A stretch of DNA of 28,675 nucleotides from a virus, in the IMG/VR virus record IMGVR_UViG_3300042470_000519, positions 1-28,675 of that record. One strand, 5' to 3'. Numbering within the stretch: the stretch's first letter is position 1; every line of letters starts with the position of its first letter. Shown piece by piece: positions 7,061 to 13,757 of this stretch. The notes under the pieces were generated by a model that saw only the letters and a program-made list of their open reading frames with translations, did no database searches and had not been told where the DNA came from. Both the position numbers and the translations under genes were made by a program.

Positions 7061-7254
7061 TGACGCAGGCCCACGTTTCCATGCGTGAGGCCGCCCGCAT
7101 CATGGGCGTGACCCGCCAGCGCATGCACCAGCTACTCAAGGCCGGGAAGATTCCCGGCGCTTTTCTCATGGACTGCGGCAACAATCGCCGCACCTGGGTG
7201 GTCCCGAAGGGATCGATCAAACCGAAGGAGGAACGTGATGCAGTGCAGAGGTGA
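7060..7254 (+). CDS. Small helix-turn-helix DNA-binding protein
   Basis: 64 residues. SMREAARIMGVTRQRMHQLL at about residues 7-26 is a clear MerR/excisionase-type helix-turn-helix, followed by a wing-like stretch (CGNNRRTWVVPKGSI). Proteins of this size act as regulators or recombination directionality factors. This one is far from the integrase, and a second excisionase-like gene sits next to the integrase, so a regulatory role for this gene is more likely. Confidence 0.7.
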   Translation: MTQAHVSMREAARIMGVTRQRMHQLLKAGKIPGAFLMDCGNNRRTWVVPKGSIKPKEERDAVQR

Positions 7255-7402
7255 TTGCAGACAAGGGCGGGACTGCTACTGCGGCGCGGTCCCGCCCGAG
7301 ACCGAGGACAGAGCGGCACTCGATCTGTTCGTTGTCGCGGCCGTCATTGTGATGGTCGTTGTTCTGGTAACGCTTGCAGCAGGAAGGATGTCGGCAGCAT
7401 GA
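7238..7402 (+). CDS. Small Cys-rich membrane protein
   Basis: 54 residues from ATG 7238, preceded by AAGGAGG (a good ribosome site). The N terminus holds four cysteines (CRGDCR and CYC), and residues about 34-48 (VVAAVIVMVVVLVTLAA) form one membrane helix. It overlaps the genes on both sides. The length and TM prediction come from my own translation. Function unknown. Confidence 0.65.
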   Translation: MQCRGDCRQGRDCYCGAVPPETEDRAALDLFVVAAVIVMVVVLVTLAAGRMSAA

Positions 7403-7788
7403 AGTCCAAACCAGCATGGCTCGACCGGCGCATCGCCGCACCCGGGCCGTACCTGACTCTGTGCCTGAACGAGGAGGAGTTCGAGAAGGCAATGGCGCAC
7501 CTACGGGTCAAGCACTTCGGCCCGTGGGTGTCCACGCCGCAGGCGTCTGCCACAACGCACAACCTGAGCAACCCAGACGGGAATCTGTGCTGTGTCATCT
7601 GCATCAGCGAATACCAGGGCCGCAACCCGATTGAGGTTGCCGGTCTGTTGGTCCATGAGGCGGTGCATGTGTGGCAGGAATACTGCGACTTCTACGGGGA
7701 GAAGGCTCCCGGCAGAGAGCAGGAAGCCTACGCAGTGCAGGCCATCGCGCAGGAGCTCATGGCCGAGTTCGCGAGGAGGATGCAATGA
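7399..7788 (+). CDS. Zincin-like protein with HEAVH motif
   Basis: 129 residues from ATG 7399. LLVHEAVHVWQ places H86, E87 and H90 as an HExxH zinc site, with E107 or E109 in the next helix as a possible third ligand. CCVICI near residue 65 is a further cysteine cluster. The pattern resembles a minimal metallopeptidase of a family widespread in phages of proteobacteria. No signal peptide, so it would act in the cytoplasm. Substrate unknown. It overlaps its neighbours by 4 bases. Confidence 0.65.
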   Translation: MKSKPAWLDRRIAAPGPYLTLCLNEEEFEKAMAHLRVKHFGPWVSTPQASATTHNLSNPDGNLCCVICISEYQGRNPIEVAGLLVHEAVHVWQEYCDFYGEKAPGREQEAYAVQAIAQELMAEFARRMQ

Positions 7789-8039
7789 CGCTCGAAGAGT
7801 TTCGCAAGATGCCGTTGACGTACACCTACGGCATCAACGGTGACGCTGGCGCGTCCCGCCTGTACCGCAACGAAGACCTCGGCATACAGATGGAGGTTCA
7901 CACCAAGCGCAAGCGCAAGGGTGACATCTACTCCGGCTGGGAGGAGGGAGCCGTGAGCTACTTCCTGGACGGTGACGACAGAGAGTTCAAGTCTGTTGAC
8001 GACTTGTACGGTGCTTGGTCAGAAAGGAGCAAGACATGA
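7785..8039 (+). CDS. Hypothetical phage protein
   Basis: 84 residues from ATG 7785. The fold looks mixed (MPLTYTYGINGDAG, then strands VSYFLDGDDREF). The final bases GAAAGGAGCAAGACATGA code for ERSKT, provide the ribosome site and contain the next start codon; an identical 18-base junction ends the following gene. Function unknown. Confidence 0.65.
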   Translation: MTLEEFRKMPLTYTYGINGDAGASRLYRNEDLGIQMEVHTKRKRKGDIYSGWEEGAVSYFLDGDDREFKSVDDLYGAWSERSKT

Positions 8040-8263
8040 AGTGGAGAAAAGGACCGCCACCCAGCATCGGCTGGTGGCCTGCGAGTTATGGCCGCAACTT
8101 GAATGCGCTGCGCTGGTGGGACGGTGAGTGGTGGAGCGCCAATGTCAGCCCGCGCCGCACCGCAAAACACGCTGCACGCCTAGCCAAGCGCAAAGCTGAG
8201 TGGCAAGAAAAGATCGAATGGACCGACCGCCCCGCTAATTGGCCGGAAAGGAGCAAGACATGA
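8036..8263 (+). CDS. Small Trp-rich basic protein
   Basis: 75 residues from ATG 8036, with many tryptophans (WWPASYG, LRWWDGEWW) and a basic middle (TAKHAARLAKRKAEW). It ends ERSKT, encoded by the same 18 bases as the end of the preceding gene, which suggests that the junction is a shared cassette edge. The closest analogy is the small DUF551-like phage proteins, but I am not sure. Function unknown. Confidence 0.6.
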   Translation: MKWRKGPPPSIGWWPASYGRNLNALRWWDGEWWSANVSPRRTAKHAARLAKRKAEWQEKIEWTDRPANWPERSKT

Positions 8264-8385
8264 GAGAGAAGTACGAAGGACAGGGCCTTGAGCGGTTTGT
8301 CTACACCGTCATGGCGCTGGCCGTGATCGGCTTGCTTTCCTTGGTGTGCCGGTTTGTGCGGTGGGTGTGGAAATGGCTGACCTGA
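8260..8385 (+). CDS. Very small membrane protein
   Basis: 41 residues from ATG 8260, with AAGGAG 9 bases upstream. VYTVMALAVIGLLSLVCRFV is one membrane helix; the C terminus is Trp/Arg rich. It overlaps the previous gene by 4 bases and the next by 13. Supported by its ribosome site and packing rather than by any family match. Confidence 0.55.
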   Translation: MREKYEGQGLERFVYTVMALAVIGLLSLVCRFVRWVWKWLT

Positions 8386-8663
8386 TGCAAGCCGCCCAGC
8401 AGGCGCTGGAGGCGTTGTGGACTGCGGCAACACCCCAAGCGGAGGACGCCATTACCGCCCTCAAGGCCGCGCTGGAGCAGCCCACCGAATGCCGTTGGCT
8501 GCAAGATGGCGACGAGGACTCCGGCGCTTACATGGCGTCGTGCTCTCGGCGCTACTTCGTGCTGGAGGACGGCACTCCAACAGACAACCACATGACGCAC
8601 TGCTGCTACTGCGGCAAGCCGCTGGTCGAGGTGCCGATTGAACCGGAGGACAACGATGACTGA
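8373..8663 (+). CDS. Hypothetical protein with AAQQALEAL module
   Basis: 96 residues. The first 40 residues are a helical module (QAAQQALEALWTAATPQ, then ITALKAALEQP) that is common in small phage proteins and is repeated at the start of the next gene. The C-terminal part has CCYCGKP, a likely zinc knuckle. The DNA of the module is identical over 27 bases in the two genes (8391-8417 and 8674-8700), which indicates a recent duplication or recombination. Confidence 0.65.
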   Translation: MADLMQAAQQALEALWTAATPQAEDAITALKAALEQPTECRWLQDGDEDSGAYMASCSRRYFVLEDGTPTDNHMTHCCYCGKPLVEVPIEPEDNDD

Positions 8664-9396
8664 CCTGAGAACCGCCGCCCAGCAGGCGCTGGAGGCGTTG
8701 GGAGCAGCAAGAGATACGACATATAGCGACACGCTGTACGTCCAGTTTGAGAATGCCATCACCGCCCTACGCGCCGCGCTGGAGCAGCCGGAGCGGTGCA
8801 GTTGCGGCGACCGCCCCGCCGATCAGTGCCCCGGTGAGTGGGAGCCTGGGTGCGATCTGGGCAACAACCCGAAGCACGCAAGGCGGGTGGACCTTCTGCG
8901 CCCAGCAGAGCAGCCGGAGCGGGCCGACGGCATGCCAGCGTCGGCAGATGAGCGTTACCTGCGCCGGCTGCTGGCGGTGCGCGTGGGGATTCCCGGTGCG
9001 TACTACGACGACGGCGAGGCGCACGGGGCGCAGCACGGCATCAGCATCGACTTCATGCGCGAGCCCGTGGCCGACATTGATGCGAAGCTGCGGGCACTGA
9101 ACGTGGCTCGGGCGGAGGTGGCGCAGCGGGAGCGGGACAAGCCGGTGCTGATGATCAACAAGCTGGGTTCGCTCGTCGAGTGTTCCCCGACTATCGCCGC
9201 GTTTGACCTGCCTGACGGAGAGTTCTCCCTCTATGCCAACCCACCCCGCCGCGAGTGGCGAAACTTGACGATACAGGAGATGAACGCTCTGCCCGAGGTC
9301 GGCTGCAGGATGTGGAACATGGGCGTCGCTGACGCAGTGCTGCGGGCCATCCGCGCCGTCGAGGCCAAGCTGAAGGAGTTGAACCACCATGAGTGA
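8656..9396 (+). CDS. Hypothetical protein, AAQQALEAL module plus helical domain
   Basis: 246 residues from ATG 8656. The N-terminal 45 residues duplicate the module of the preceding gene. A Cys cluster (CSCGDRPADQCPG) follows at about residues 49-61, then a region with ISIDFMREPVADIDAKLRAL and a C-terminal domain ending LRAIRAVEAKLKELNHHE. It may be a fusion of several small phage modules. Overlaps both neighbours by 8 bases. Function unknown. Confidence 0.65.
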   Translation: MTDLRTAAQQALEALGAARDTTYSDTLYVQFENAITALRAALEQPERCSCGDRPADQCPGEWEPGCDLGNNPKHARRVDLLRPAEQPERADGMPASADERYLRRLLAVRVGIPGAYYDDGEAHGAQHGISIDFMREPVADIDAKLRALNVARAEVAQRERDKPVLMINKLGSLVECSPTIAAFDLPDGEFSLYANPPRREWRNLTIQEMNALPEVGCRMWNMGVADAVLRAIRAVEAKLKELNHHE

Positions 9397-9511
9397 ATTT
9401 TGGATTGGCATGGGTGTCGGCATGCTTGTCGGTCTGCTGTGGGCTGGCTTCATGCGTGCCAGGGCGGAGCGCCGCGACCGCAACGTAAAGAAGGAGAAGA
9501 ACCATGAGTAA
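9389..9511 (+). CDS. Very small membrane protein
   Basis: 40 residues from ATG 9389, with AAGGAG 8 bases upstream. FWIGMGVGMLVGLLWAGFM is one membrane helix, followed by a basic cytoplasmic tail (RAERRDRNVKKEK). The same bases give the AAGGAG site of the next gene, whose ATG at 9504 lies inside this one. No family recognised. Confidence 0.6.
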   Translation: MSEFWIGMGVGMLVGLLWAGFMRARAERRDRNVKKEKNHE

Positions 9512-9776
9512 CCAACCAGAAGCCCTGCGTCATGCGCAGGAACTTGACCGGCGCGGCCTGCTGGAAGAAGCCGCCGAACTGCGCCGCCTGCATGCGGAGA
9601 ACGAGCAGCTTCGGGTGGATGCAGAACGGTATCGATTTATCCGCGACGCCGACAGATCAGACTGCATAACGCCTGAGTTGAGCCTGTATGCAATGGAGTC
9701 TCTAGACGAGTACGTTGATGCAGCGATGGAGGATGAAGCCCGCGCCGCCATCGCCAAAGCGGGGGTCCAAGCATGA
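9504..9776 (+). CDS. Small phage protein with coiled-coil-like helix
   Basis: 90 residues. The helix LLEEAAELRRLHAENEQLR could form a coiled coil and is followed by DAERYRFIRDAD, a pair found in many small phage proteins of unknown role. The gene ends EDEARAAIAKAGVQA, another copy of the recurring C-terminal tail and junction sequence. Overlaps both neighbours. Confidence 0.7.
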   Translation: MSNQPEALRHAQELDRRGLLEEAAELRRLHAENEQLRVDAERYRFIRDADRSDCITPELSLYAMESLDEYVDAAMEDEARAAIAKAGVQA

Positions 9777-9970
9777 AGACCGAATCCAAAGTGCTGCTGA
9801 ACCGCACCGAGTTCACTGAGCCGCTGATTGCGGAGGCCAAGCGAGTGGCTGCGCTGGGCGGGTCTTTCGCCATGCAGAACGTCTACAGCGATAACTGGTA
9901 TCTGGTAGTGACGATCAACTATCCGGAGGGCGTGAGCGCCGCCATCAAGAAAGCGGAGGGGCAAGCATGA
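9773..9970 (+). CDS. Small hypothetical protein
   Basis: 65 residues. No motif recognised. The last residues GVSAAIKKAEGQA repeat the tail module, and the underlying bases (AAAGCGGAGGGGCAAGCATGA) are nearly the same as at the ends of the genes at 4564 and 5365. Overlaps both neighbours by 4 bases. Confidence 0.65.
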   Translation: MKTESKVLLNRTEFTEPLIAEAKRVAALGGSFAMQNVYSDNWYLVVTINYPEGVSAAIKKAEGQA

Positions 9971-10167
9971 GCGAGCAACCGGCAGCACTGCTGACCACCT
10001 GGATCAGCGAGACAGAGGCGGTGACGGAGCCCTTGTTCAAGGCGCCGCGCCGGCTGACAGACGCCGAGATCGGGGAGGTCTGGTTCGCCGCCAGGATTCC
10101 CGGCCTGACGGAGTCAGACGCTCGGCGGCTCATCCGCGCAGGAGAGGAGCGGGCTCGCAATGGGTAG
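9967..10167 (+). CDS. Small hypothetical protein
   Basis: 66 residues from ATG 9967, behind GGAGGGGCAAGC. APRRLTDAEIGEVW and GLTESDARRLIRAGE look like two short helical segments typical of small phage proteins. It overlaps the next gene by 8 bases. Function unknown. Confidence 0.65.
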   Translation: MSEQPAALLTTWISETEAVTEPLFKAPRRLTDAEIGEVWFAARIPGLTESDARRLIRAGEERARNG

Positions 10168-10558
10168 AGGCATCGGCACCACTGACAGAATCCTCCGTCT
10201 GTTGGCGGAGCTAGGTCCCATGACCCGGGCGGAGATCGAGCGGGAACTCGGACCCCATGCGAAGAACGTCTCGTCCCTCGTTTCACTCCTCTGCCAAGTG
10301 CGCCCCGCGAACCCGCGCAGGGCGCACATCAGCGGATGGGTGTTCGACATGGAGGGCGAGCAGAGCTACCCCAGGGCGGTCTATGCTCTGGGCGATCTGC
10401 CCAACGCCAAGCGCCCGAAGCCGAAGACCAGAGCGGAGGTACTGCGCCGCTACCGTGCGAAGCGCAAGGCCAAGTACCAGTTCAACAGCATCTTCAACAT
10501 CGCGAGGAGTCCCGATGGATTGCCCAAAGTGCGGGTCCGCGAAACAGCGAATCCCTGA
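10160..10558 (+). CDS. Winged-helix DNA-binding protein
   Basis: 132 residues from ATG 10160, preceded by GGAGAGGAGC. Residues about 8-45 (DRILRLLAELGPMTRAEIE, then helix NVSSLVSLLCQV) look like a winged helix with a wing near ISGWVF. The C-terminal 40 residues are strongly basic (KRPKPKTRAEVLRRYRAKRK), which suits nucleic-acid binding. It could regulate the late part of this operon. No enzyme motif. Confidence 0.6.
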   Translation: MGRGIGTTDRILRLLAELGPMTRAEIERELGPHAKNVSSLVSLLCQVRPANPRRAHISGWVFDMEGEQSYPRAVYALGDLPNAKRPKPKTRAEVLRRYRAKRKAKYQFNSIFNIARSPDGLPKVRVRETANP

Positions 10559-10757
10559 GTCACGAAGGACAGGCGCCGCCGTCTGGCGTCGCCGCATCTG
10601 CGTCATGTGCCACCACAACTGGGTGACCCAGGAGGTGGTCTCAGATCAGCAGAAGCTGCCGACAGAAATCTGGTCTCGCCCAGACCGGCGCAAGTCCGGC
10701 TTCACGAAAGAGAAGAAGAAGTTCGACACCTCGGGTTTGGCCGCACTCCGATGGTGA
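10515..10757 (+). CDS. NrdR-like zinc-ribbon protein
   Basis: 80 residues from ATG 10515, starting 44 bases inside the preceding gene, with GAGGAG upstream. MDCPKCGSAKQR at residues 1-12 and RRRICVMCHHNWVTQE at about 25-40 form a four-cysteine zinc ribbon of the kind at the N terminus of NrdR repressors; the ATP-cone domain of NrdR is absent. The C terminus is basic. It is the last gene of the rightward operon and ends one base from the convergent gene. Confidence 0.7.
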   Translation: MDCPKCGSAKQRIPESRRTGAAVWRRRICVMCHHNWVTQEVVSDQQKLPTEIWSRPDRRKSGFTKEKKKFDTSGLAALRW

Positions 10758-10758
10758 C

Positions 10759-11253
10759 CTACACCAACTCGTGTCCACCCTCTCCGAACAGCACTTCATC
10801 GAGTCTGTTGATCGCCCTGGCGAAGATCGGCGTCCATGCGTCGGCCACAGCCCAGCGCCACTTGCACACCTGCCGGTAGCTCACTGCGTGATCCTTCGCT
10901 ATCGTCCGCACGGACGGGCGACGGGTCGCCCAGTGCATGAGCATCACTTGCAGGGCCTGTCTGTTGGGCAAGCTGCTCGCAACGAGCGGCATGATGTGAT
11001 TGCCGAGAGCAACCATCGCCTCTGCCCTCTCCCCCCCATCCCCGTACATCGCCAGAACAGATGACCGCTCCGCCAGGGGCAGCGCCATGATCTTCGCCAG
11101 GATCAGGGATGCCTCGCCGTGGAGGTCCATTGGCGACAGGCCGTGACCCCTCGGGCCGACGCTGGCCGGGTCCGACTTCGCGAACTCCGGGCGACCGCGC
11201 ACCCGGAAGGCGAAGCGCACGGCTTGGTCCACGCTGTTGAACTTCACGACCAC
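10759..11253 (-). CDS. Helix-turn-helix protein, possible late regulator
   Basis: 164 residues, last gene of the leftward replication operon. A helix-turn-helix is visible near the C terminus: RPSVRTIAKDHAVSYRQVCK followed by an aromatic-rich helix (WRWAVADAWTPIF). The middle is helical (SLILAKIMALPLAERSSV). Its place after the replication genes and RusA is where lambdoid phages keep the Q antiterminator, so a Q-like role is an inference from position. It ends with a single base between it and the opposing gene. Confidence 0.6.
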   Translation of the reverse strand: MVVKFNSVDQAVRFAFRVRGRPEFAKSDPASVGPRGHGLSPMDLHGEASLILAKIMALPLAERSSVLAMYGDGGERAEAMVALGNHIMPLVASSLPNRQALQVMLMHWATRRPSVRTIAKDHAVSYRQVCKWRWAVADAWTPIFARAINRLDEVLFGEGGHELV

Positions 11254-11642
11254 CTCCGGTCCGGAGATACCACGACCGACATCGCGCCTTGCGGCACAGG
11301 CTCACCGAGCCTGACCACCAGGGCGGTGATCTGTTTGTCGTTGTTGTACGCCACCCCTTGCAGGCTATCCAGGCAGACCTTGAGCGCGTTGTCCAGGTCG
11401 ATGCGTCGCACCTGGAGGACTGCGCTCGGGTCCTTCGTGACACGCTTCTCCCAGTCGCGGGGCTTGGGCGGGCATAGCTCCACGTCCACTGCCACCGGTC
11501 CAGTGTGTAGCTCGACCCCGTGCTGGCGGGCGAGCTTGGCGACAAGGTCAAAGTACGTCGTCGCAACAGACGACTTCACCATCCTGCCGCGAAAGTTCCG
11601 GTACGCCCGGTTCAGGCTGGGTGGGTAAGGCAACAGGATCAT
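11244..11642 (-). CDS. rusA: RusA-family Holliday junction resolvase
   Basis: 132 residues. The opening LPYPPSLNRAYR is the RusA signature, and the metal-binding aspartates are visible as D82 and D84 in RRIDLDNALKVCLDSLQG and D102 in YNNDKQI. RusA cuts four-way DNA junctions formed in recombination and replication. Length is normal for the family. It overlaps its neighbours by 4 and 10 bases in the leftward operon, next to an HNH gene, as in many temperate phages. Confidence 0.92.
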   Translation of the reverse strand: MILLPYPPSLNRAYRNFRGRMVKSSVATTYFDLVAKLARQHGVELHTGPVAVDVELCPPKPRDWEKRVTKDPSAVLQVRRIDLDNALKVCLDSLQGVAYNNDKQITALVVRLGEPVPQGAMSVVVSPDRRWS

Positions 11643-12175
11643 TCGGACTTTCTGGGGCGGCCCATCTTCTTCGGCGCACGAGCTCGGGCAATCCGCTCGT
11701 TGGTCTGTTCGATGGCGTCATTGTCTGGCAGCGACACCACCTCCCCATGTAGGCCGAGCAGGGCGCTCTCCCAGCGGGAGACGAAGTGCGACGAGATCCC
11801 AGTGGTCTCGCCGGACATCTTGCGGATGAACACGGTTTCGCGATGACTGCACTTGCCCGCCGCCTCCATCTCGCGCTTGTAGGGCGGTGAGCAGTCCCGA
11901 CAGAACTCGACGTGCTTCGTGTACCGGCTGGTAATCCGCTCACCCAGTGACCAGCAGGCGACGTACTCGCGCCACACCGCGTCGTCCACGAAGCAGGGCG
12001 GGCGCTCCACCGTAGCCGCGCCCCGCGTCACAGCGGCATCGAACTCTCTGTTGATGGGGATGTGGCGATGGATGGCGCATGCGCCGAACATCCCCGGCGG
12101 GGCGTCACATCCCTCGGCCAGACACCGAGCACTGCGGCCGATAGTCAGCGACCTAATTGGTTCGGAGCTGCCCAT
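11639..12175 (-). CDS. Cys/His-rich hypothetical protein
   Basis: 178 residues. The N terminus has a possible metal site (RCLAEGCDAPPGMFGACAIH, with three cysteines and a histidine) and a second cluster at about residues 91-110 (FCRDCSPPYK and CSHRE). The C terminus KKMGRPRKSE contains GRPRK, like an AT-hook that contacts the minor groove. DNA binding is therefore likely. It lies between RusA and the HNH gene, overlapping both. No named family recognised. Confidence 0.65.
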   Translation of the reverse strand: MGSSEPIRSLTIGRSARCLAEGCDAPPGMFGACAIHRHIPINREFDAAVTRGAATVERPPCFVDDAVWREYVACWSLGERITSRYTKHVEFCRDCSPPYKREMEAAGKCSHRETVFIRKMSGETTGISSHFVSRWESALLGLHGEVVSLPDNDAIEQTNERIARARAPKKMGRPRKSE

Positions 12176-12491
12176 CGTAGATGGCCCTCAGCAAAGTCAG
12201 GGCGACGTGCTCGATCTGTTCCCCGTTCACCTCTTCCCACTTGTCCGGGTCCCGGTGCAGGTTGTCGTGACAGGGGCGGCACAGCGGGATGGTGAAGTAG
12301 TCGGGCACCTTGGTGCCCATGCCCCTGTACCCACTGCGGTAGATGTGGTGCGGGTCGTCTGCCGGCGCGTGACAGCCGCAGCACGGCAGCGTCTTCACCC
12401 AATCGAGGTACGCCCTGTCTTCGATGCGACCGAGGTGCCCGTTCCTGAGAGCCTGGGAGAACGTGAGGTACGGGGGAACGGGCTTGCGCAT
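12153..12491 (-). CDS. HNH-type nuclease, DUF968-like
   Basis: 112 residues if started at ATG 12491, which overlaps the stop of the upstream gene by one base; a longer frame extends to 12644 but would overlap that gene heavily. CCGCHAPADDPHHI (C37 to H49) and LCRPCHDNLH (C71, C74, H75, H79) form the zinc and catalytic parts of an HNH ββα-metal fold as in DUF968 and phage recombination nucleases. It likely nicks or cuts DNA during recombination or replication. Confidence 0.8.
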   Translation of the reverse strand: MRKPVPPYLTFSQALRNGHLGRIEDRAYLDWVKTLPCCGCHAPADDPHHIYRSGYRGMGTKVPDYFTIPLCRPCHDNLHRDPDKWEEVNGEQIEHVALTLLRAIYDGQLRTN

Positions 12492-12775
12492 CACTTGCCG
12501 CCCAGTCTGTTGATCTCGCGGTCGACGTACCACCTCGCCTTGCGAAGGTCCTCGATGGGGTTCTCGCTCTTGAGGCCCGCCCGCCAGATGTACTTCACTG
12601 CGTTGCCCAGGCAGAAGTTCATGTGCTCCGTGATCTGGATGCACTCGACCCCGCTGGGGTGGTCGGTGTAGTGCGCTGGATGGTTGACTGCGTCATGCAC
12701 AACAGTGCGGCAGCCGCACGACCCATCGCCATCAATCGGGCACATGCACTCGGCGCAGACTTCACGACTTCCCAT
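12491..12775 (-). CDS. DUF3310 family protein
   Basis: 94 residues. VNHPAHYTDHPSGVECIQIT and LGNAVKYIWRAGLK, then PIEDLRKARWYVD, are the three conserved blocks of DUF3310, a phage family often labelled nucleotide kinase without proof. The N terminus adds a Cys-rich extension (CAECMCPIDGDGSCGC) that probably binds zinc. Placed in the replication operon, overlapping its neighbours. Role in nucleotide metabolism is assumed only from context. Confidence 0.85.
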   Translation of the reverse strand: MGSREVCAECMCPIDGDGSCGCRTVVHDAVNHPAHYTDHPSGVECIQITEHMNFCLGNAVKYIWRAGLKSENPIEDLRKARWYVDREINRLGGK

Positions 12776-13103
12776 AGACCTGCATCTCCATACGTCTCGT
12801 GCTCTCAGTGGTCTGCCAAACTCCGACGCCGAGCTTGGCTACCTCAAGCTGCCAGCGCAGCTTCTCGCTGTTCTCTGTTGCGACCTTGAGCCCTTCCAAC
12901 AGAGACAGATACTCGGGATGTGCGCGGGCCTCGCGCTCCTGGGCGGCGGTGGTCTTGTGTCCTTGGACCTCGGCCTCCTTCATCAGGATCGCGAGCTTCG
13001 ACTTCTTCATCTCCTCCAGGTAGGTGCGGGCCGCATAGGCGGAGGCGAACTCGCTCGCCATGTCGCGGAGCTCCTGGAGTCGCGCCTCGATGCGTTCGTT
13101 CAT
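12762..13103 (-). CDS. Conserved helical phage protein
   Basis: 113 residues, almost all helical: ARTYLEEMKKSKLAILMKEA, then TTAAQEREARAHPEYLSLL and a C terminus with TTESTRRMEM. This sequence type is well known to me from many siphovirus and podovirus early operons, always unnamed and close to recombination or replication genes. It may form a coiled-coil dimer. Overlaps its neighbours by 14 and 4 bases. Confidence 0.75.
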   Translation of the reverse strand: MNERIEARLQELRDMASEFASAYAARTYLEEMKKSKLAILMKEAEVQGHKTTAAQEREARAHPEYLSLLEGLKVATENSEKLRWQLEVAKLGVGVWQTTESTRRMEMQVYGKS

Positions 13104-13345
13104 GGTGCGATTCTCCCTTGCTTCTTCTTGGCTTCAGCCACGATCTGTTGCACAGGACGAGATGGGCGAAAGCCTTCCGGGATCGGCCAGGACTCGGTGA
13201 CGTTGGCCTTGCGTCCGACCGTGTGCCCGTTCTCCTCGGCGTACACCACCTTGGCGCTCGGGAACTCCTTGCGTATGTCGTCGATCCAGGCGGCAACAGT
13301 CGGCATCTGTTCCCTGTTGCGGCGGGCTGCCTCTTCGCTGCTCAT
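13100..13345 (-). CDS. Small hypothetical phage protein
   Basis: 81 residues from ATG 13345, with the ribosome site GAGGGGG upstream and a 4-base overlap with the previous gene. A longer frame upstream (to 13444) lies inside that gene and is not favoured. The protein has VAAWIDDIRKEFPSAKVVYA and a basic C terminus. The start lies in the shared junction sequence GGGGGCAAGCATGAGC seen at other gene borders. Function unknown. Confidence 0.65.
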   Translation of the reverse strand: MSSEEAARRNREQMPTVAAWIDDIRKEFPSAKVVYAEENGHTVGRKANVTESWPIPEGFRPSRPVQQIVAEAKKKQGRIAP

Positions 13346-13545
13346 GCTTGCCCCCTCAACCGCAACCACAGCCCGACAGGCCACGCCATCAGCACAAGAG
13401 GTTGTAGCAGCCACGAGATTTGCGGCGGGCATGCTGCGTACCATTGGTAAAAGCGTTGGTCCTCGTGATCAATGGCAGTCCACACCACAGCCCCAAGAAC
13501 CATGTTGGCTACGATCCCGCCGAATATCCAGAGTGCGATGCTCAT
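13342..13545 (-). CDS. Small membrane protein with two hydrophobic segments
   Basis: 67 residues. Residues 4-24 (ALWIFGGIVANMVLGAVVW) and about 44-60 (WLLQPLVLMAWPVGLWL) are likely membrane helices joined by a polar loop with DHEDQRFYQW. The gene begins and ends in the junction sequence GGGGGCAAGYATGAGC, so it looks like an exchangeable cassette. Function unknown; the size would allow a holin or superinfection protein, but nothing directly supports either. Confidence 0.65.
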   Translation of the reverse strand: MSIALWIFGGIVANMVLGAVVWTAIDHEDQRFYQWYAACPPQISWLLQPLVLMAWPVGLWLRLRGQA

Positions 13546-13757
13546 ACTTGCCCCCTTGCGCGGATGGCGGCTCTGAATTGCTCCGCGTAGGACTCCGAAA
13601 CAAAGCCTTGCTCGATAGCCTGAGCAATCACGGCCTCGCGCTCGGCAGCGAGCAGCGCGTTGACGCCCTCAAGCGTGAACAGGTATTCGACTTCGGCGTT
13701 CTTCTCCTGCACGGGCTTGCCGTGCTGGCGAGCCAGCTTGATGATTTCGTCTTTCAC
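13542..13757 (-). CDS. Small hypothetical phage protein, GTG start
   Basis: 71 residues if started at GTG 13757, which overlaps the previous stop as GTGA and has GGAAGGAG at a good distance; an ATG at 13772 has no ribosome site. The body has VNALLAAEREAVIAQAI and ends FRAAIRARGQV, a tail shared in form with the gene at 14154. The last bases hold the next ribosome site and start. Unknown role. Confidence 0.65.
   Translation of the reverse strand: MKDEIIKLARQHGKPVQEKNAEVEYLFTLEGVNALLAAEREAVIAQAIEQGFVSESYAEQFRAAIRARGQV

Noticed and set aside
12153-12644. Longer form of the HNH gene with start at 12644
   Set aside because: The first 51 residues lie inside the DUF3310 gene and show no conserved features; the ATG at 12491 fits the operon overlaps.
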